Shown here piece after piece: positions 42,202 to 55,094 of a stretch of DNA of 64,000 nt. The translations under genes and the position numbers were made by a program. Each line of letters opens with the position of its first letter. Positions within the stretch are counted from its first letter, which is position 1. The notes below the pieces were generated by a model. The model was not told the origin of the DNA. It made no database searches and saw nothing but the letters and a program-made list of their open reading frames with translations. The DNA lies in NCBI GenBank assembly GCA_030374765.1, contig JARGXX010000077.1, forward strand, positions 372,001-436,000, in the 5' to 3' direction. The stretch comes from Agarophyton chilense. Taxonomy: Eukaryota; Rhodophyta; Florideophyceae; Gracilariales; Gracilariaceae.

Positions 42202-43126
42202 TTGGTAAATGCTACAAAATGCCTGGAGCTTGATTTTAGTTGCCAAAAAACAAAGTGGGCAACTTTAAACTTGTGTTTGCTCTTTAGTGTTTCAAACAGT
42301 GTCGTTATTTTGTTTCTGCGATTCAGTAGGCTGATTTTGCTGCGTTCATTGGCAGCAGATGCGGACACAAAGGTGCAAGTATCAGAATCGAAGAAGGTCA
42401 TAGTGTAAAAAGGCGTTTGATACGAATTTTCCCAAACTGAAGGACGTTAATTCAGTAGCAGATGGTCTTAAGCTGCTGGGAAAGCAATCAGGAGCGTTTG
42501 AAATACAGAACATGTTCTTCAATGGGTGGAAACACGATTGTGTTGTTAGCAATGTCCTCTTGCTTGCGCCAAATGGTACTTTTATAGCGTGTGCGATCAA
42601 CTAATTAAATAGTGTGCACGATTCCTTGGTATCAGAGTAGAGAAACATCTACAAGAAGCTCCAAAGACAGCATACAAAACATGGTGGTACATTCGTCGTA
42701 GATTACGCGTTCTGTTTTAGTTTGTATCCATTTCTAATAAAGTAAGTGCAATAGGAGACGACCGCGAAAGACCTTCAAGATCTTATTCGAATCAGGAACT
42801 CCACTTTATAGCAGCAAGCATCGGAATACATAATGAGGGCTTTTCAGAAGACGTTTCTGAGAATGAAGGATAGATTTACTCACGAAAAGAATGGGAAAGG
42901 ACGCCTGATGTTGTTGTTTATCGTGCACCTGTTTGACTTGCCAACCAGAAGGGTTGGTGTGAAGGAAAACACTATATACGTGTATTTCAAACCTCGACGT
43001 CGAAGCAAACATATTTCTACAGGACAAGTTCAACTTCTAATCTGTTTTAGACGAAGTCTTTCCAATCAAAATCAACATCATTACCATCAATTTCTGGTGG
43101 CTTCTGTTCCCGTGAAGACTGTATAA
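42202..43126 (+). mobile_element. broken PIF/Harbinger-like DDE transposase
   Basis: The plus strand at 42,404-42,740 encodes a DDE nuclease core of the Harbinger type. The first Asp lies in VADGLKLLGKQSGAFEIQN, followed by FFNGWKHDCVVSNVLLLAPN. The second is in the NSVHDSLVSE segment and the third in GGTFVVDYAF. Two in-frame stops occur within this core (TAA at 42,602 and TAG at 42,638). The C-terminal part continues in another frame from 42,833 with MRAFQKTFLRMKDRF and LPTRRVGV, matching the family's WGMRALQ...RLKxRF and RRVGI region. Where the element begins is uncertain; 42,202 is the start of the frame before the core. Terminal inverted repeats were not identified. Confidence 0.7.
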
Positions 43127-44099
43127 ACGATTCTCTCGTTTTTCTTCTTTGCGCCTTTCTACATCTTCTTTCTTACGATTCTGATCATCCATCGTACACT
43201 TTAAGAATTGCCATTAGATAATTCTCAGCCGTAGGAGCAGGTGATCGTAAACGAAAGTGCACTAAAAACGGGGGATACCACACCTTTCTCTTTCTCTTCT
43301 TTCGCGTCGGAGAGGGAGTCGATACGTTTCCCAAAATCAGTCGCAGAGTCATAGCCACTTTGAAATTCGGAATCCACATTTTCTTGAACGTTTACTCCTC
43401 CACCGATATCTGCGCGTTCTGTTAATAGTTCTTAAACTCGCTTGGTGTTCTTCACGGTATCTGGAATGACCGGGTCTCAATTATGCACGCTGCGTTAGTG
43501 CAACGTAGCGAAATTTCTTTTGTGACTGTCGACAGTGCGTAGCTCTTTCGCGAAAAGAATATCGTTTTTCTTGAGCAGTGTTTCCTATTTTTCGCGACAG
43601 AGCGGTTGATACTTTTGTACTGGCGCTAGGAAAAAGTTTCTCTCTTATTGGCTGAATCTAGTACAGAGAGTGGAGATATTGAGTTTGTATTTGGCTTCAT
43701 AAGGTGTTGTTTTGTTCATTTTCTTATTTGTGATATTTTCAAAAGACGTTTTCATGATATGTGGTTTAGGCGACAGTGGATGTGGCCTATTGTTTGATTC
43801 TGGATTGTCGGAAATATATGAGGATACTCTTTAAGAGGCCCTTGCGCAGACGCAGATTGCCGAGCCACTTTAGGTGGGAGATGCGACGTTCTGATCGCTC
43901 AGATATGGGTTTTGGTGGCGGTGTTGGCGCCAATTGTGACGTTTGCGTTCCGGATAAAATTCTCTGGCTGAACCGAGCCTTAATCACTTTGCGCAAATTG
44001 GGTATACTCAAATGGTCTGAATTGCTGAATTTGAATGTAATCATTTTGCGAATTGAATTTTTAGGAGCGATTCACTTTTAATAGAAAGCCCTATTGGCA
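43127..44099. other. AT-rich stretch after the Harbinger fossil
   Basis: No gene is supported. Basic, Lys/Arg-rich minus-strand frames at 43,185-43,379 and 43,787-44,044 could be scraps of the second (Myb-like) Harbinger ORF, but nothing diagnostic is present. Confidence 0.35.
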
Positions 44100-46830
44100 A
44101 TGGCACATGTAGTGGCGATCCACGTGCGAGGTTTTACTACCCTTCACAGCTAGAAGTCTATTAGGGGCCGTACCCATACAGTGGTTCGGTTATGTATGTG
44201 ATCACTGGGTATTATTTATATATTAGTTGGGCACTCATCCTGGCGCACAGTATATAAGTTTCCAAAAGTAAGCGCCACAAGTAAAGGAGACAAAGTGGAC
44301 ATCAAGACTTTTCTCTTCTTCGCTTAAGAATTTATAACAAAAGTTACAAACGAGCCATGAGCGAGAGTTAGCTTACAACTATACCTGGAGTCATCTCATT
44401 TCCTTTAGTTTCATCTACGTTTTACAGTGGCACTGTTCATCTTCATTTGAAAGTAGTGGCCTTACAACCCACTTCCGGCTCGCTGGTTTTGTAGCTCTAC
44501 CTCCTCTTTTTGTTTCGCCGCAAGCACCACTTCGGCAGTTCGAACTCTGCTGTAAGTTTCTGCTCTTACCGCAGAAGCGAATACTACAAGTGGCCTTCCG
44601 ACATAGAGAACCACTTTAGTTAGTTCCACTGAATCATTCGTGTCCGGAACGTATAATCATTATTGATACTGGAAATAAGAGAAGTAACACTTATTGTTCA
44701 TCGAATCAGCTCCAGCAATTGCGGAATTAATCGTGGTTCAACACGTGTTAGAGAAGTCGAAGAAATCATTTTGTTCGCATGTGATCGCGGGTTTGGTCTA
44801 GATTGCCGAAGACCCGAATCTATTTGAGTACTGCTCACCCCGGTCCTGCGGGACCACTCGACAAATCGAGACTCGCCTCATCTGTTGAAGCCGGATAGCG
44901 GCTGTATCGTCAAAAGATATCGCACTCATGCTCGTTAAATGGTGAACGGGATCTCATGGATGTAAAGAGCCCTGTGGCAGCGGCCTTTGTTCCCCACAAA
45001 GAAGCCGTAGTTATCCCTAAGATCGTCGGACTTCAAGAAGAAAACGATTTCCGCAGAAAAGTGCGTCTTTTCATGTCAGTTTCAAGCCCTTGGCGCATGC
45101 AGATGGTCGCTTTGTAATCTCAAAATGCGGCTCTGGTTGCTGAAATCGAACAACTACGAAGTGTGCAACAAGCACTTTTTTTCGAGGCAATGGTGATCAG
45201 ATCTCTGCATCAGTGAGAACAATACGTAAGATATTGAATCATCAACTGGAAAGGTACAGGAGTACGCCCGAGGCGTAACCCGGCTTAGCCGTAGAATTGG
45301 AAGAAGCCCTTCCTCGAGTTAAATCTCGTTTAAAACGCCTGGAGGCTGCAGTGGACACCAGAAGCACTCCTAAACCAGTAGTGCTAGAAGAGGTAAGAGC
45401 TCCTTTGAAAGAATCTCGTTCGTAGAAGCCGAATTCACTACGTAAGAGGCGGAAGTCCGCACTTGATTAGAGTCATTAATCGTCAATAACAGAATATTAC
45501 AGTTCCATTACGGATGAATCGTATGATTTAGGTAATTGAGATGGCAACAACCGAGGTAGTTGTCGTCGAAGGTCCCCAGCTCAAAAGAAGAACACGTTTT
45601 CGTGGTTGATGAGGAAAACAGACTCACCTTACAGAGGATTGAAGGTGCTCCCGTGCACAAATCCGCTTTTTCAAAAGGTTCTGAAATACAGGTATCACCT
45701 TCTGGCGGTGAAGAGCAAGAAGCGCTGAGGACGCGAAACTGCAAAGGTGAAGGATCATATTAAGCGATTGCAGCATGGATTTCGTGATTTGGAATTCGAT
45801 GGGAAAACCTTCATTCTCGATATCGAATTTTTGACTTGGTTCGTTACCGAAGCGAACACCTCGAAGATCACTGAATCACAGGAATTTGCGTCTTTACCAC
45901 ACCTTTTGAAATGCTCTGCTTTCGAACAATATCGTTCAGTTTTTGGATTTTGGACAGCCGAACGAGGCGGCGTTACCGTCCAGCCAGAGGCGGTGCGGTA
46001 CTTTATGCACCTTTACGAGACTTAAAATGCGATATTGGACCTAACAGACGTGGCCCAAAAATCTGATGAGGGCAAAGCTAAGTACAGCTCAAAGCTTAAC
46101 AAAGCTTTAGTCGGCTGTGTAACGTACACTTGACGGAGGACAGGATTAACTTGTACATCGAAGGATTGGAACCAAGACCCAGGTATTTGGTAGCTCGATA
46201 TCGAGAGGTGAATGGAGATGTCCCCTTTTTGAACTTAGTTCAGTTTTTACCAACTGAAGGGAACGCCGAAAGAGTGTGTGGTAATTGCGGCCGCTCAACG
46301 GCTCTTGGAACCTGTATGGGTTACGACAAGAGCTCTGCAAGAGTCAATCTCCACACAGAAAAGCTGCTACATCTGGAATCTCCAGTGGACTCCCGTGATT
46401 CATCATTGGCCCCAGGAGGAAGTAGTTCGCATGAAGAGAGGGTGAATTAAATGAAATACCAGGACTCATCGGTACCCACAATAGAACTAGCACATTCGGA
46501 GACTCAAAACGAAGAAAACATTATGGAAATGGAGGTTTTTTGCCCCATGTACCGTTTCCTTCGGTACCTCTACAGAAAGGATATAAAAACGGGAAACCTG
46601 GATGTGTGGATACTCGTACGGCCCACCATTCTCAACCTATCTTTGCCAGCCGACGTGACAGTTCTATATGCTATTCATGTTATGGAAAACACCATTTCAG
46701 TGCTGAATGCACGCTTCCCGCAAAGATTCTAAATCGTATCACAACGATTCATGAAGTACTTTCGGAAGACGAAAAGAGCTGTGTACCGGCTGGCATTTAT
46801 TGGAGAGGAAAAAGTTGGTTTTATTAGACA
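44100..46830 (+). mobile_element. remnant of a gag-bearing LTR retroelement
   Basis: The left part (about 44,100-44,500) is LTR-like, with TATATAAG at about 44,249. Gag-like coding scraps follow from about 44,955 to 46,830. The clearest part is a CCHC zinc knuckle, CYSCYGKHHFSAEC, at about 46,664-46,705. No pol or second LTR is recognised. It is a truncated fossil with several breaks, and the superfamily (copia or gypsy) is unresolved. It sits directly left of the Ty3 element. Confidence 0.5.
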
Positions 46831-47138
46831 CTAATTCCCCGGACAGACCGGCCTGCCGTTAAGAGTTCTAAAGTTCTACAACCCGTAACCCCAATAGAAA
46901 GAGGCCCTCTTGAGTCGAATATGCCGGCACAGCTGCAAAACTAAGGTAGGAAGCTCCTAGGAGGTCGGCCCTAGTTGGTCCCGAAGTGCTATCAAGGGAG
47001 AGCTCTACTCCATGACCCAAAGCTTGGAGGCCCAGAACTCTCTTCAGGCCTTCCAAATGTCGGCCGAACGGAAGTGATCCGCCGGTCAGAAAGCGGATAC
47101 AGTTTGACTGTGAGTTATACCGTCAGAAAAGACTTTAT
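46831..47138. other. spacer between the gag remnant and the Ty3 element
   Basis: About 300 bp without recognised features. Confidence 0.4.
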
Positions 47139-47585
47139 TGTGAGGGAGTAACGATAACGGTTGAGCCCTATAAGCCGCCGGGCCCTGAAAGAACTGACAG
47201 ATGACACGTGGACGGGTTGACCTCAGGTGGACTCATGTAGATTATTTATTTAGTTTAATTAGTGTAATAGATTAGCATTACAGTGCCAAAGAGATCCCAG
47301 CGCCTCACCATTTCTATTTACTTGGCTCCAGTGACGCCTCTCCCATACAGTAAGGTAGGCACGGTTAGGATACTAAATAATCCCCCTTTGGTATATTAGA
47401 ACCAGCAATTGGTCTTCAAGCCGTCATTTCCGTAGCTCCGACCTGTAGGACTACGCAGTAAACGCCAGCCCATTGCACCATGTACTCTGGGAGTGCCCCC
47501 GTCAAGGATTCGAACCTTATGACCCACTCTACCACGCTACCACCGGTCGAGACCCGTACGCTGACCCACCTGACATTGCGTTACA
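47139..47585 (+). repeat. 5' LTR of the Ty3 element
   Basis: About 447 bp, TG...CA bounded. It shares with the 3' LTR the ACACGTGGACGGGTTGACC block and the AATTAGTGTAATAGATTAGC AT block. Near its end it has a minus-strand tRNA-like segment. Confidence 0.85.
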
Positions 47586-47587
47586 TT

Positions 47588-47603
47588 TTGGTCTCCCGAC
47601 TTA
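47588..47603 (+). other. candidate primer-binding site
   Basis: TGGTCTCCCGACTTAG begins two bases after the 5' LTR. The leading TGG complements a tRNA CCA end. The tRNA was not identified. Confidence 0.5.
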
Positions 47604-47708
47604 GAAACCTTCGGAATAATTGAACAGACCACTGCAACGAATAATTATCCGGTTCTAACCTTTGGTTTAATTCCCCAACGGACCAAAAGTACAGAAGCAA
47701 CCGCCATT

Positions 47709-49227
47709 ATGGACGCGGGAACCACGCCCAACCGACCAGACCATAGAACTCCTACGGCAGAACGAAGTGCGACTACAGCGCCGTCAATGTCGCCTAACCG
47801 TCAGGTTGATACCGATAGCGACAGCAAAAGCACAAGGAGCCGGCCGCAAGAAGTACTGACCCCACTGGATAACCCTGGAAGGATTCGCCGAGAACCCACG
47901 GTGGCAGCGCGTTTACGAAAACGCCTCACTAGGGCCACCTCTAGGCCGGGGACACCTCAAGGAGAAACCCCCCAGACCGAAGGAATTCGAGAAAACATGT
48001 CCGCAGGGCTTGCCGACCTTCTCTGGCCCCGTCTCCGTGAGCTCTGCTCAACTTTCGTGGATTCCATTATAGACGTGCGACTCGCTACGGCGATCGCTGA
48101 CCATACGGATTACCTCATTGCGCGAATCGTCCCTAAGGTATTGGAGTCTGACTTATTCATAGACTCCCGCCTACCGGTTCAAGGAGCAGTCACCCGCCAG
48201 GCAGACAATTTGGTCCCTAGGGCCACCCCACCACAAATTATCCATCCGGTCTCTATATGGTAACCCCCTACCGACCCTCCAGGAGCGGCGGATTTATCCG
48301 CCCCTCGCCGGGAATACCATCAGGAAACCCCCACTGTGGGCCAATCTAGGAGCAGAAGAGAAGCTCCGCGTCTAGATGAGAGACAGGTTGCCCATCCGGA
48401 AAATCCAAGAAAGGGACAAGCGAGTAGCAGAAGAGAAGCTCCGCGTCTAAAAGGGAGACCGCTGGCCCCACCCGACGGATTATGCGAGGTACAGCGACCT
48501 CAGGGCTCCATCGGGTCTGATAGAGAGATCGATCCTTTAGGTCCCTACTCCACTGGAAAGAAAAAAGAAGTAACCGCAGGAAAAAGAAGCATAGAGGGAG
48601 TAAGAGAAGAGACCATTCGGACACGAGCGATTCCGAATCGGCCTCAACCGAAACGACCCACTCGGAAGTGGATGAGGCTGCCGTTCGAGGCCTCAGACCA
48701 CTGACAACCACAAATGAACTTTTTATTAAGGTTTTAGACTGCGTAATAACCGGCTGGCCGACAGGTCCGAGAAATATTCTGGTTCGGTGGCTCGCAGAGT
48801 CGCCAAATGGGCCACACGGATGCAACTATCCATTACGGACCAGTTCTCGGGTTCCGATCCCAATGCTTTCCTTCGGTTTCTCAGTTTGTTCCGTACGGCC
48901 TATGATCAGAACGGTGTCCACGAGGGCGCCGCTTTTTTCCTTTTCCAATTCTTCCTTTCAGGACAGGCGCGTGACCGAATGGTTTCGAAGATATCTGGCA
49001 CAAATGACCTCGTGGAGGCTCAAGACCGTGAGCTCCTCAGGTCATACCGTAAGGTTGTTCATTACCTCCTGGAAACCTACGCCAAGGATGACGTCATCAT
49101 GGATGCCCACCAGGAAGTCATCTCCTTTAGGCAGAGCTCCAACATGACCGAATCGGCTTTCACAGACGACCTATGGAATGTGGAAACGTGTTCTCCGAAG
49201 GACGGCTTAAACGACACTTCATCATGA
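47709..49227 (+). pseudogene. gag region of the Ty3 fossil
   Basis: Hydrophilic N-terminal frame, then a capsid-like stretch containing FSGSDPNAFLRFLSLFRTAY and a retroelement-type FLFQFFLSGQARD segment. Broken. Confidence 0.6.
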
Positions 49228-50040
49228 AATTTCTACCTGCCATCCGGACACATGTGCGCAAGAATCACACGGAAAACCCGCAATACTCCTTCCAAAGGCT
49301 CGTTACCTAAGCCGAGGGTTATGGAAAAACCGACAGGACCTCCAGGCGCAACGCTGATATATCCAGAGGACAGGAAACTCCATTGCGTAAACCCAACCAA
49401 GCCCATTTGGTTAGCTCAGCGGAGTCGGACATGGATACTTTACTCCATTACGCCGCTTTGGGAGACGTCCTAACGGTCAATTCCAGTTCTCATCCGTCCG
49501 AGTCCCCATCGTATACCTCCCAGGGAACTACAGCGACCACTGGACCACCCAAACCCAAGTATTCTCCCTTTCCGCCACGCAGAGACGTTTTTGTTCGCTC
49601 CCCAAGGGCTTGCTTCCTCTGCCTTTCCGTTACCCAACCTTGTGACTGTACGAGGTAGCTGCAAAAGGACGCACGTAAAACCCTCCTAGCCCTAAGGGAA
49701 GAGAATTACCGGGTGCGGAGATCCAAAGGAATGTATAACAGGGCACAGCAACGAACCACAGGGACCCCTGGAAGCTCACGCTATGCCACACCTCCGGACA
49801 CTCCGATCAAAGCCTCACAGGTCCACGCCATTGTAGATCCTGCGAACGACCACGTGGAAGAACCCTATCCTCAGGAAGAAACGGAAACCCCATCGGAAAG
49901 CTTCTAGAGGGACGACTCGAGGCCAATTCTCCCTCTTTGAGCCCCTGCCTCAACCAATGGGAGGGTCATGAGCCAAAGAGCTTCTCAGCTACCAATACCA
50001 ACCACCCACAATGGACCACTCAGGATGAGCCCCGATTGGA

Positions 50041-50589
50041 ACACAGTACCGACCCCATCTGTATCCTCAGGAAAGAGAACTATAAAGTTCAAGTAACCGT
50101 AGGACTTCGTTCCAACAACTCTCGAGTGACCACAGCTGTGGACCCAACTTGGTCCATCCTAAGCTGCTCCCACTGTGTTGGCAAGATTTCGTTCAGGCAA
50201 GGAAGACCCCAAGGATTACCGATGCATCACATAGTCCAATGAAAATTAAAGGGAAATTCCCACTTTACCTCCAGATAAGACAATTCAAAGTCCGCACGTG
50301 GTTCCTTGTTTGTTCTAACTTGGGCGCCGAGGCAATCCTAGGGACCTCCTTTATCGACCGATACATTAAGGTCATTTATCCAGGCCTCAGGAAAGTCGCG
50401 TTGAACTGCGCACCCTCCATCTCGATAACTGGTTCAACCCCAGGGCCAGAAGCTAACTGCAAATGGGCAGTTGTCTCCGAAAACACGAAGTCCAATAAGG
50501 TTCGCCTGTCAAAGGCCATAACGATACCCCCGATGACCCAAATCTCTGTATCGATCCATTACCAGTTCTCAGGTCTCGTAAGGATTTAG
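50041..50589 (+). pseudogene. aspartic-protease region of the Ty3 fossil
   Basis: Placed between gag and RT. It contains AEAILGTSFIDRYIKVIYPG, which resembles the C-terminal protease motif of Ty3 elements (ILGxDFL). Broken. Confidence 0.5.
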
Positions 50590-51181
50590 AACCACTCGAA
50601 AACGATTCTGAAGCACCTCACCTTGATGGCCAATGGAGTAATGGACATCCACCCCAACAGGTCCTTTTTGGCCACAATCAGCAACTTCCGAGATAAACCC
50701 GCGCGGTTAGCCAAAAATACAGTGATTTGTATCATTCTACCCGCGCCCGTGGCCATTATGGAGACCCAAATGGATAACTTTGCGAAGCCAGCTCCTGACG
50801 AGAACGTCGAAGCTTGGGAGGGGACGGTCGCTATCGGCGCAGAATTTGAATCCTATAGGCCCCAGGTACTTGATCTCCTCAGGGAATACCAAGCCACGTG
50901 GTCACGTAGATTGGGCACAATCAGAGCCACTACACACCGCATTGACCTTCAGGATGATGCTAGACCACAGTTCCAGCACCCATATCGTACCGGCCTTAAA
51001 GCCAGGGAGCTCGTCGCCGACCAGATGGACAAGATGCGCTAAGCTCAAGTCATAGAGCCGGCGCCCCTATACCAATCCGAATGGGCAAGTCTCCTTGTCC
51101 TTGTGGCGAAGAAAGATGGCTCCGTCAGGTTCTGTGTCAACTACAGGAAGCTGAACGCAGTAACCAAGAGGGACTCATGCC

Positions 51182-52361
51182 TGTGTAACGCAATGCGCTA
51201 CTCGGGAGACCAGCCGCGGGCGGCGAGAGCTACAGACAGGCAGAGCCGGGAAAGCCGGGGTCGGTTATCTGGCCCTAGAGTCCGCAACGACTCAAGAGAG
51301 ACGTCGTCTCTCTGGCGAGGAGTGTCTACTAGGCACAGACTCCTATCGTTCCACAGGAGCTCTTGGCGCCCGGAAGACGTGCTCGGAGTGGTGTCGATCC
51401 GACACGAACCGAAGTGATCGGCCTGGATATACGCCGCGTATGACGAGTAGCCGGGGCGAGCCCCGGAACTGTACCAGAGCCCGGACGAGCGCCACGACCC
51501 TAACGTCGGCAACTGCGCACCAACCACTTCACCCAACTGGTGGCGATAGCAAAGCAGGGCAAGCCCTGAGATTGTACCAGCGCTCAGACGAGAGCGTCTG
51601 CTTGGCTATGCCGACTGGCGCCACGAAGTGGTAATCACTCACACCCAACGGGTGACGATAGCAAAGCAGGGCAAGCCCTGGGATTGAACCAGCGCCCAGA
51701 CGAATGCGCCTGCCTGGCTTTACCAGCTGCACCTGGAAGTGATACTCACTTATCTGAGGCTCCCGATCCACACCTCGGTATCCAACGGATACGGGTCTAC
51801 AATCTGCTCGGGCAGTAGAACTGCCAGCGGTCCAATAGACCGAGCGAAAGTGCAATGCGCCACGCGGCGACCGATGGCCGTGATGGCAAGGACTAGACGG
51901 AGAATACTCGATAGGCTAAAACGCGAGAGGTACCTCTGCAGCAGTTGATCAGACTGCTGCCTGTCTTGTCGGCGTCGACTGGGAACGAAGGTCTGACAAC
52001 CCTATAGTCTCAAGACACGAACTAGTAGTTCGGAGGGCCCTCTGCCTCTTGGACTTTACTTCGGTCTAGCCCCCGGCGACCCGGCGCTCAAGTACCGCCG
52101 GCCGCTTAGCAGTTAGCCATTACGATAGATTACAACTAATAAATACAATTAAAAATTACAAGGCAGCAGTGCAGAGCACTGTATGGTGCCAACCACACGA
52201 ACTAGCTGCCGGCCATTGCCACACGTATGACACCTAGTGCCATGCACGGTATTCCATCCTGGCAGTATGCCAGCTATTACGGCGTCGTCACTGCTTAGTG
52301 TAAGGATGTCGGAGGAGGGTGGCTACTTGTTCTCAATAAGGGCCCGGCGCGTTGCGTCACA
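51182..52361. mobile_element. 1.2-kb insertion nested in the Ty3 RT region
   Basis: The insertion starts TGTGTAACGCAATGCG and ends GCGTTGCGTCACA, giving imperfect inverted ends. Both flanks have GCC, perhaps a 3-bp target duplication. Its first bases match the reverse complement of the surrounding LTR's end (TGTAACGCAATG), and it carries an AT block like those LTRs, so it may be a reversed solo LTR or TRIM-like element of a related family. It contains three tandem 112-bp-type repeats (about 51,438-51,750) with tRNA-like boxes. No coding capacity is recognised. Confidence 0.6.
51438..51750 (-). repeat. three tandem ~112-bp tRNA-like repeats in the nested insertion
   Basis: The second and third units repeat at 112 bp (GCGATAGCAAAGC at 51,543; ACGATAGCAAAGC at about 51,655); the first is more diverged. 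On the minus strand the third unit has an A-box-like TGCAGCTGGTAAAG and, about 30 nt later, a B-box-like GGTTCAATCC (complement at 51,681-51,690). This is the layout of an internal Pol III promoter. It may be tRNA-derived. Confidence 0.45.
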
Positions 52362-52894
52362 GCCCGATGCCCCGCATGGAAGACTCTCTGGATTCCTCAT
52401 GCGAAGCTGTCGTATTTACCACACTGGACGCTAACCCAGGATATTGGCAAATCCCTTTGGTCAAGGACTCGAGAGCGCTGACAACCTTTACCACCCATGA
52501 AGGTCTGTTCAGATTTACTCGCATGCCCTTTGGTTTGAAGAATGCACCAGCCCCTTTCCAACAGGTAATGGGCATTATACTGTCCAGAGTCAAATGGAAG
52601 TTCGCCCTGTTTTATTTGGAGGACGTTACAATCTCCTCACGGACCGTAAAGGAACACCTTCGCCACGTGAAGAAGGTGCAAACAATCTTAGAGGACGCTG
52701 GAGTAACACTGAAACCCCGCAAAATGCGCTTTGTTCCAGGCCTCAGTGGACTATCTCGGTCACGTCGTCCTCCCAGGAAAGCTAAAGGTGGCCACACGGA
52801 CCACAAATGCGATTCGCCAGGCTAAGCCTCCTAGGACCCATACGGAACTACGATCCTTCGTGGACTTTGCAACGTTTACTGACAGTTCGTCCAA

Positions 52895-53314
52895 GTGTTT
52901 GCCAAGATCTCGGCCGCTCTCAACGCGATGCTGAAGAAGGCAACACCTTCGGAGTTCGAAGCCCTTACCGACGACCAGTACGAGGCATTTCAGACCCTAA
53001 AGGACAAATTGCTGAACCCACCCATATTGGCTTTACCAAAGCTCAACAGGCCTTTCGTCCTGGACACAGATGCCTCTGACGTCCAAGGAGGTTGTGCACC
53101 TCTGCATGAACAGGAGTCAACGAAGGACTATCGACGTACTGGTTACTGGAGCAGAACGCTCACCAGCGCGGAGCGAAACTACAATACGACCGAAAAAGAA
53201 TGTGTAGCCATCGTATGGTCCCTATTGACACTCCGTCCGTACCTCTGTACCTCGAGGGAATCAGATTTACCATTAAGACAGACCTTGACTCACTCCGCTG
53301 GTTACTCAATATGA
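52895..53314 (+). pseudogene. RNase H region of the Ty3 fossil
   Basis: Contains FVLDTDASDVQGGCAPLHEQ followed by the YNTTEKECVAIVWSL segment typical of Ty3 RNase H. Broken beyond this. Confidence 0.8.
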
Positions 53315-53577
53315 CCGATGCATCGAGTCGCCTCGCTAGGTGGCGCCTCAGGCTCTCCGAATATGACTAGGAGATAACCTATAGGCCAGGCATCAAACAC
53401 CAGGCAGCATATGCCATCTGGCGAATCATTATCGACGGAACTGATGACACTCCATTGGACGACCCAATTCCTACCCCCTTTACAGACGATGGACCTCAAA
53501 AGTATACGGACACAGATGACCTTATGGGTAAGGTTCAATCGGAGGATCCTGTGGTAAAGGAGAACTAAGTATACCCA

Positions 53578-54781
53578 GTGGACTGGGAGACAGTACCGCC
53601 CAATTCGGCACCACCACAGGTTAAGGCGATAGCCCCGGAGGAAAAAGAGCTCCTTCTACAGGCGCAGGTCGAAGACGAATACTGCAATGAAACAGCCCAA
53701 TTGGTAGGTATCCCAGAATGCCTGTCCGACTATGGCCGAGTTGGACTACTATGTCGCCGCTCACCGCTCGATGGCGCACTCCCAAGGGTAATACCAACTT
53801 CGCTAAAGGCGCGATTCCTATACCTCGCTCAATTCACCTGCTTGGCTGGTCACCCTGGAGGCCGACGAATGTACCAGACCCTAAGGAAGCTCTTCTACTG
53901 GCCACTAATGGCGCAGGACCTATGGCGAACCGCGCGGAACTGTACATCGTGCGCACAGATCCGAGTGTCTCGCGCCAACCATCAGGCTAAATTGAAGCTC
54001 TTCCAGCCGCAGGTCCGATGGAATTTGTCGCAATGGATATATACTTGGGTCTTTGCCTAAGTCGTCTCATGGGAAACGTTTTGTTTTGGTTATAACCGAT
54101 AGGTTTACCAAACTTACTCGAGCCCTACCCCTAGGGAAGACAACGGCCACGGATGTCGCCACGGCCCTCTTGTCCCACTGGGTATATCCATATGGCATGC
54201 CACTCTACCTCCTTACGGATAACGGCAGCCAGTTTGTATCCAAATTCTTCTCGCATGTCTGTGCTACCTTAGGTATCAAACATGTGATCACCACGGTGTA
54301 CCACCCGCAAACCAATGGCCAAGCCGAACGCTTCAACCGCCCCCTTCTGGACCAATTGGCGCACTATGTTTCGGAGCACCAATTGGACTGGGACGACTAC
54401 GTTGACCCACTGGTTTATGCCTACAACACGCAGGTGCACGCTTCCACGGAGACAACACCGTTCGACTTAACGCTAACGAGAGCGCCGCTTCCGATAGCTG
54501 TTGACCTTCAAGAATCGACCATACCCCAAAACATAACCGAAGGAATGACTCGGACCCAGGCGAAGCGCTACTCGCGCCAACGCATTGACCGCATTCTCCA
54601 ATCTGCCAGAACTGTGAAAACCAAAGCCCAACGGCGCTCCAAGGTCAATTTCGACAAAGCCGTTTGGAATACACCCACATTTGGGAAAGAAGACCTGGTT
54701 TACATGGACCGGCCACCGAAGGACAGTGATGAACTCGAGGACACTATGCGAAAGCTCTTACCCCGCTCTACTGGACCATAA
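53578..54781 (+). pseudogene. integrase region of the Ty3 fossil
   Basis: A zinc-binding HHCC-like stretch (LAGHPGGRRMYQTL, NCTSCAQ) is followed by the catalytic core with LLTDNGSQFVSKFF and TTVYHPQTNGQAERFNRPLL, the family's second Asp and Glu blocks. Broken. Confidence 0.85.
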
Positions 54782-55094
54782 AAAGTCCTTAAGGCCAATG
54801 AACACACCATTATGTTACTCATTGACGGCCTACAGGACACCGTGTCCATTGACCGTGTGACACGAGCTCCCAGTTCCTCCGGACCATTAAAGTCCCAGCC
54901 CCCTGGCCCAACGGAAGCACCACGACCTCAGGTCGACGCTCAAGTCTCCACACCCCCTAAGGCAGTTCCCGAGGACTCGACTAGCCCCACGGGCACGGTG
55001 GTCGATGCCAACTACTATGACCCATCGCTCCCAACCGACTCCGATGGAGTCGCCCCTCTGAACCACACTCTCCTTCCAGAGGATGAACACCAAC

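Larger units (their letters stand above)
50800..52790 (+). pseudogene. reverse-transcriptase region, split by a nested insertion
   Basis: Left part shows [20 protein letters not shown]. Right part, beyond the insertion, shows LDANPGYWQIPLV and FTRMPFGLKNAPAPFQQVM. These are standard Ty3 RT blocks. Broken. Confidence 0.85.
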
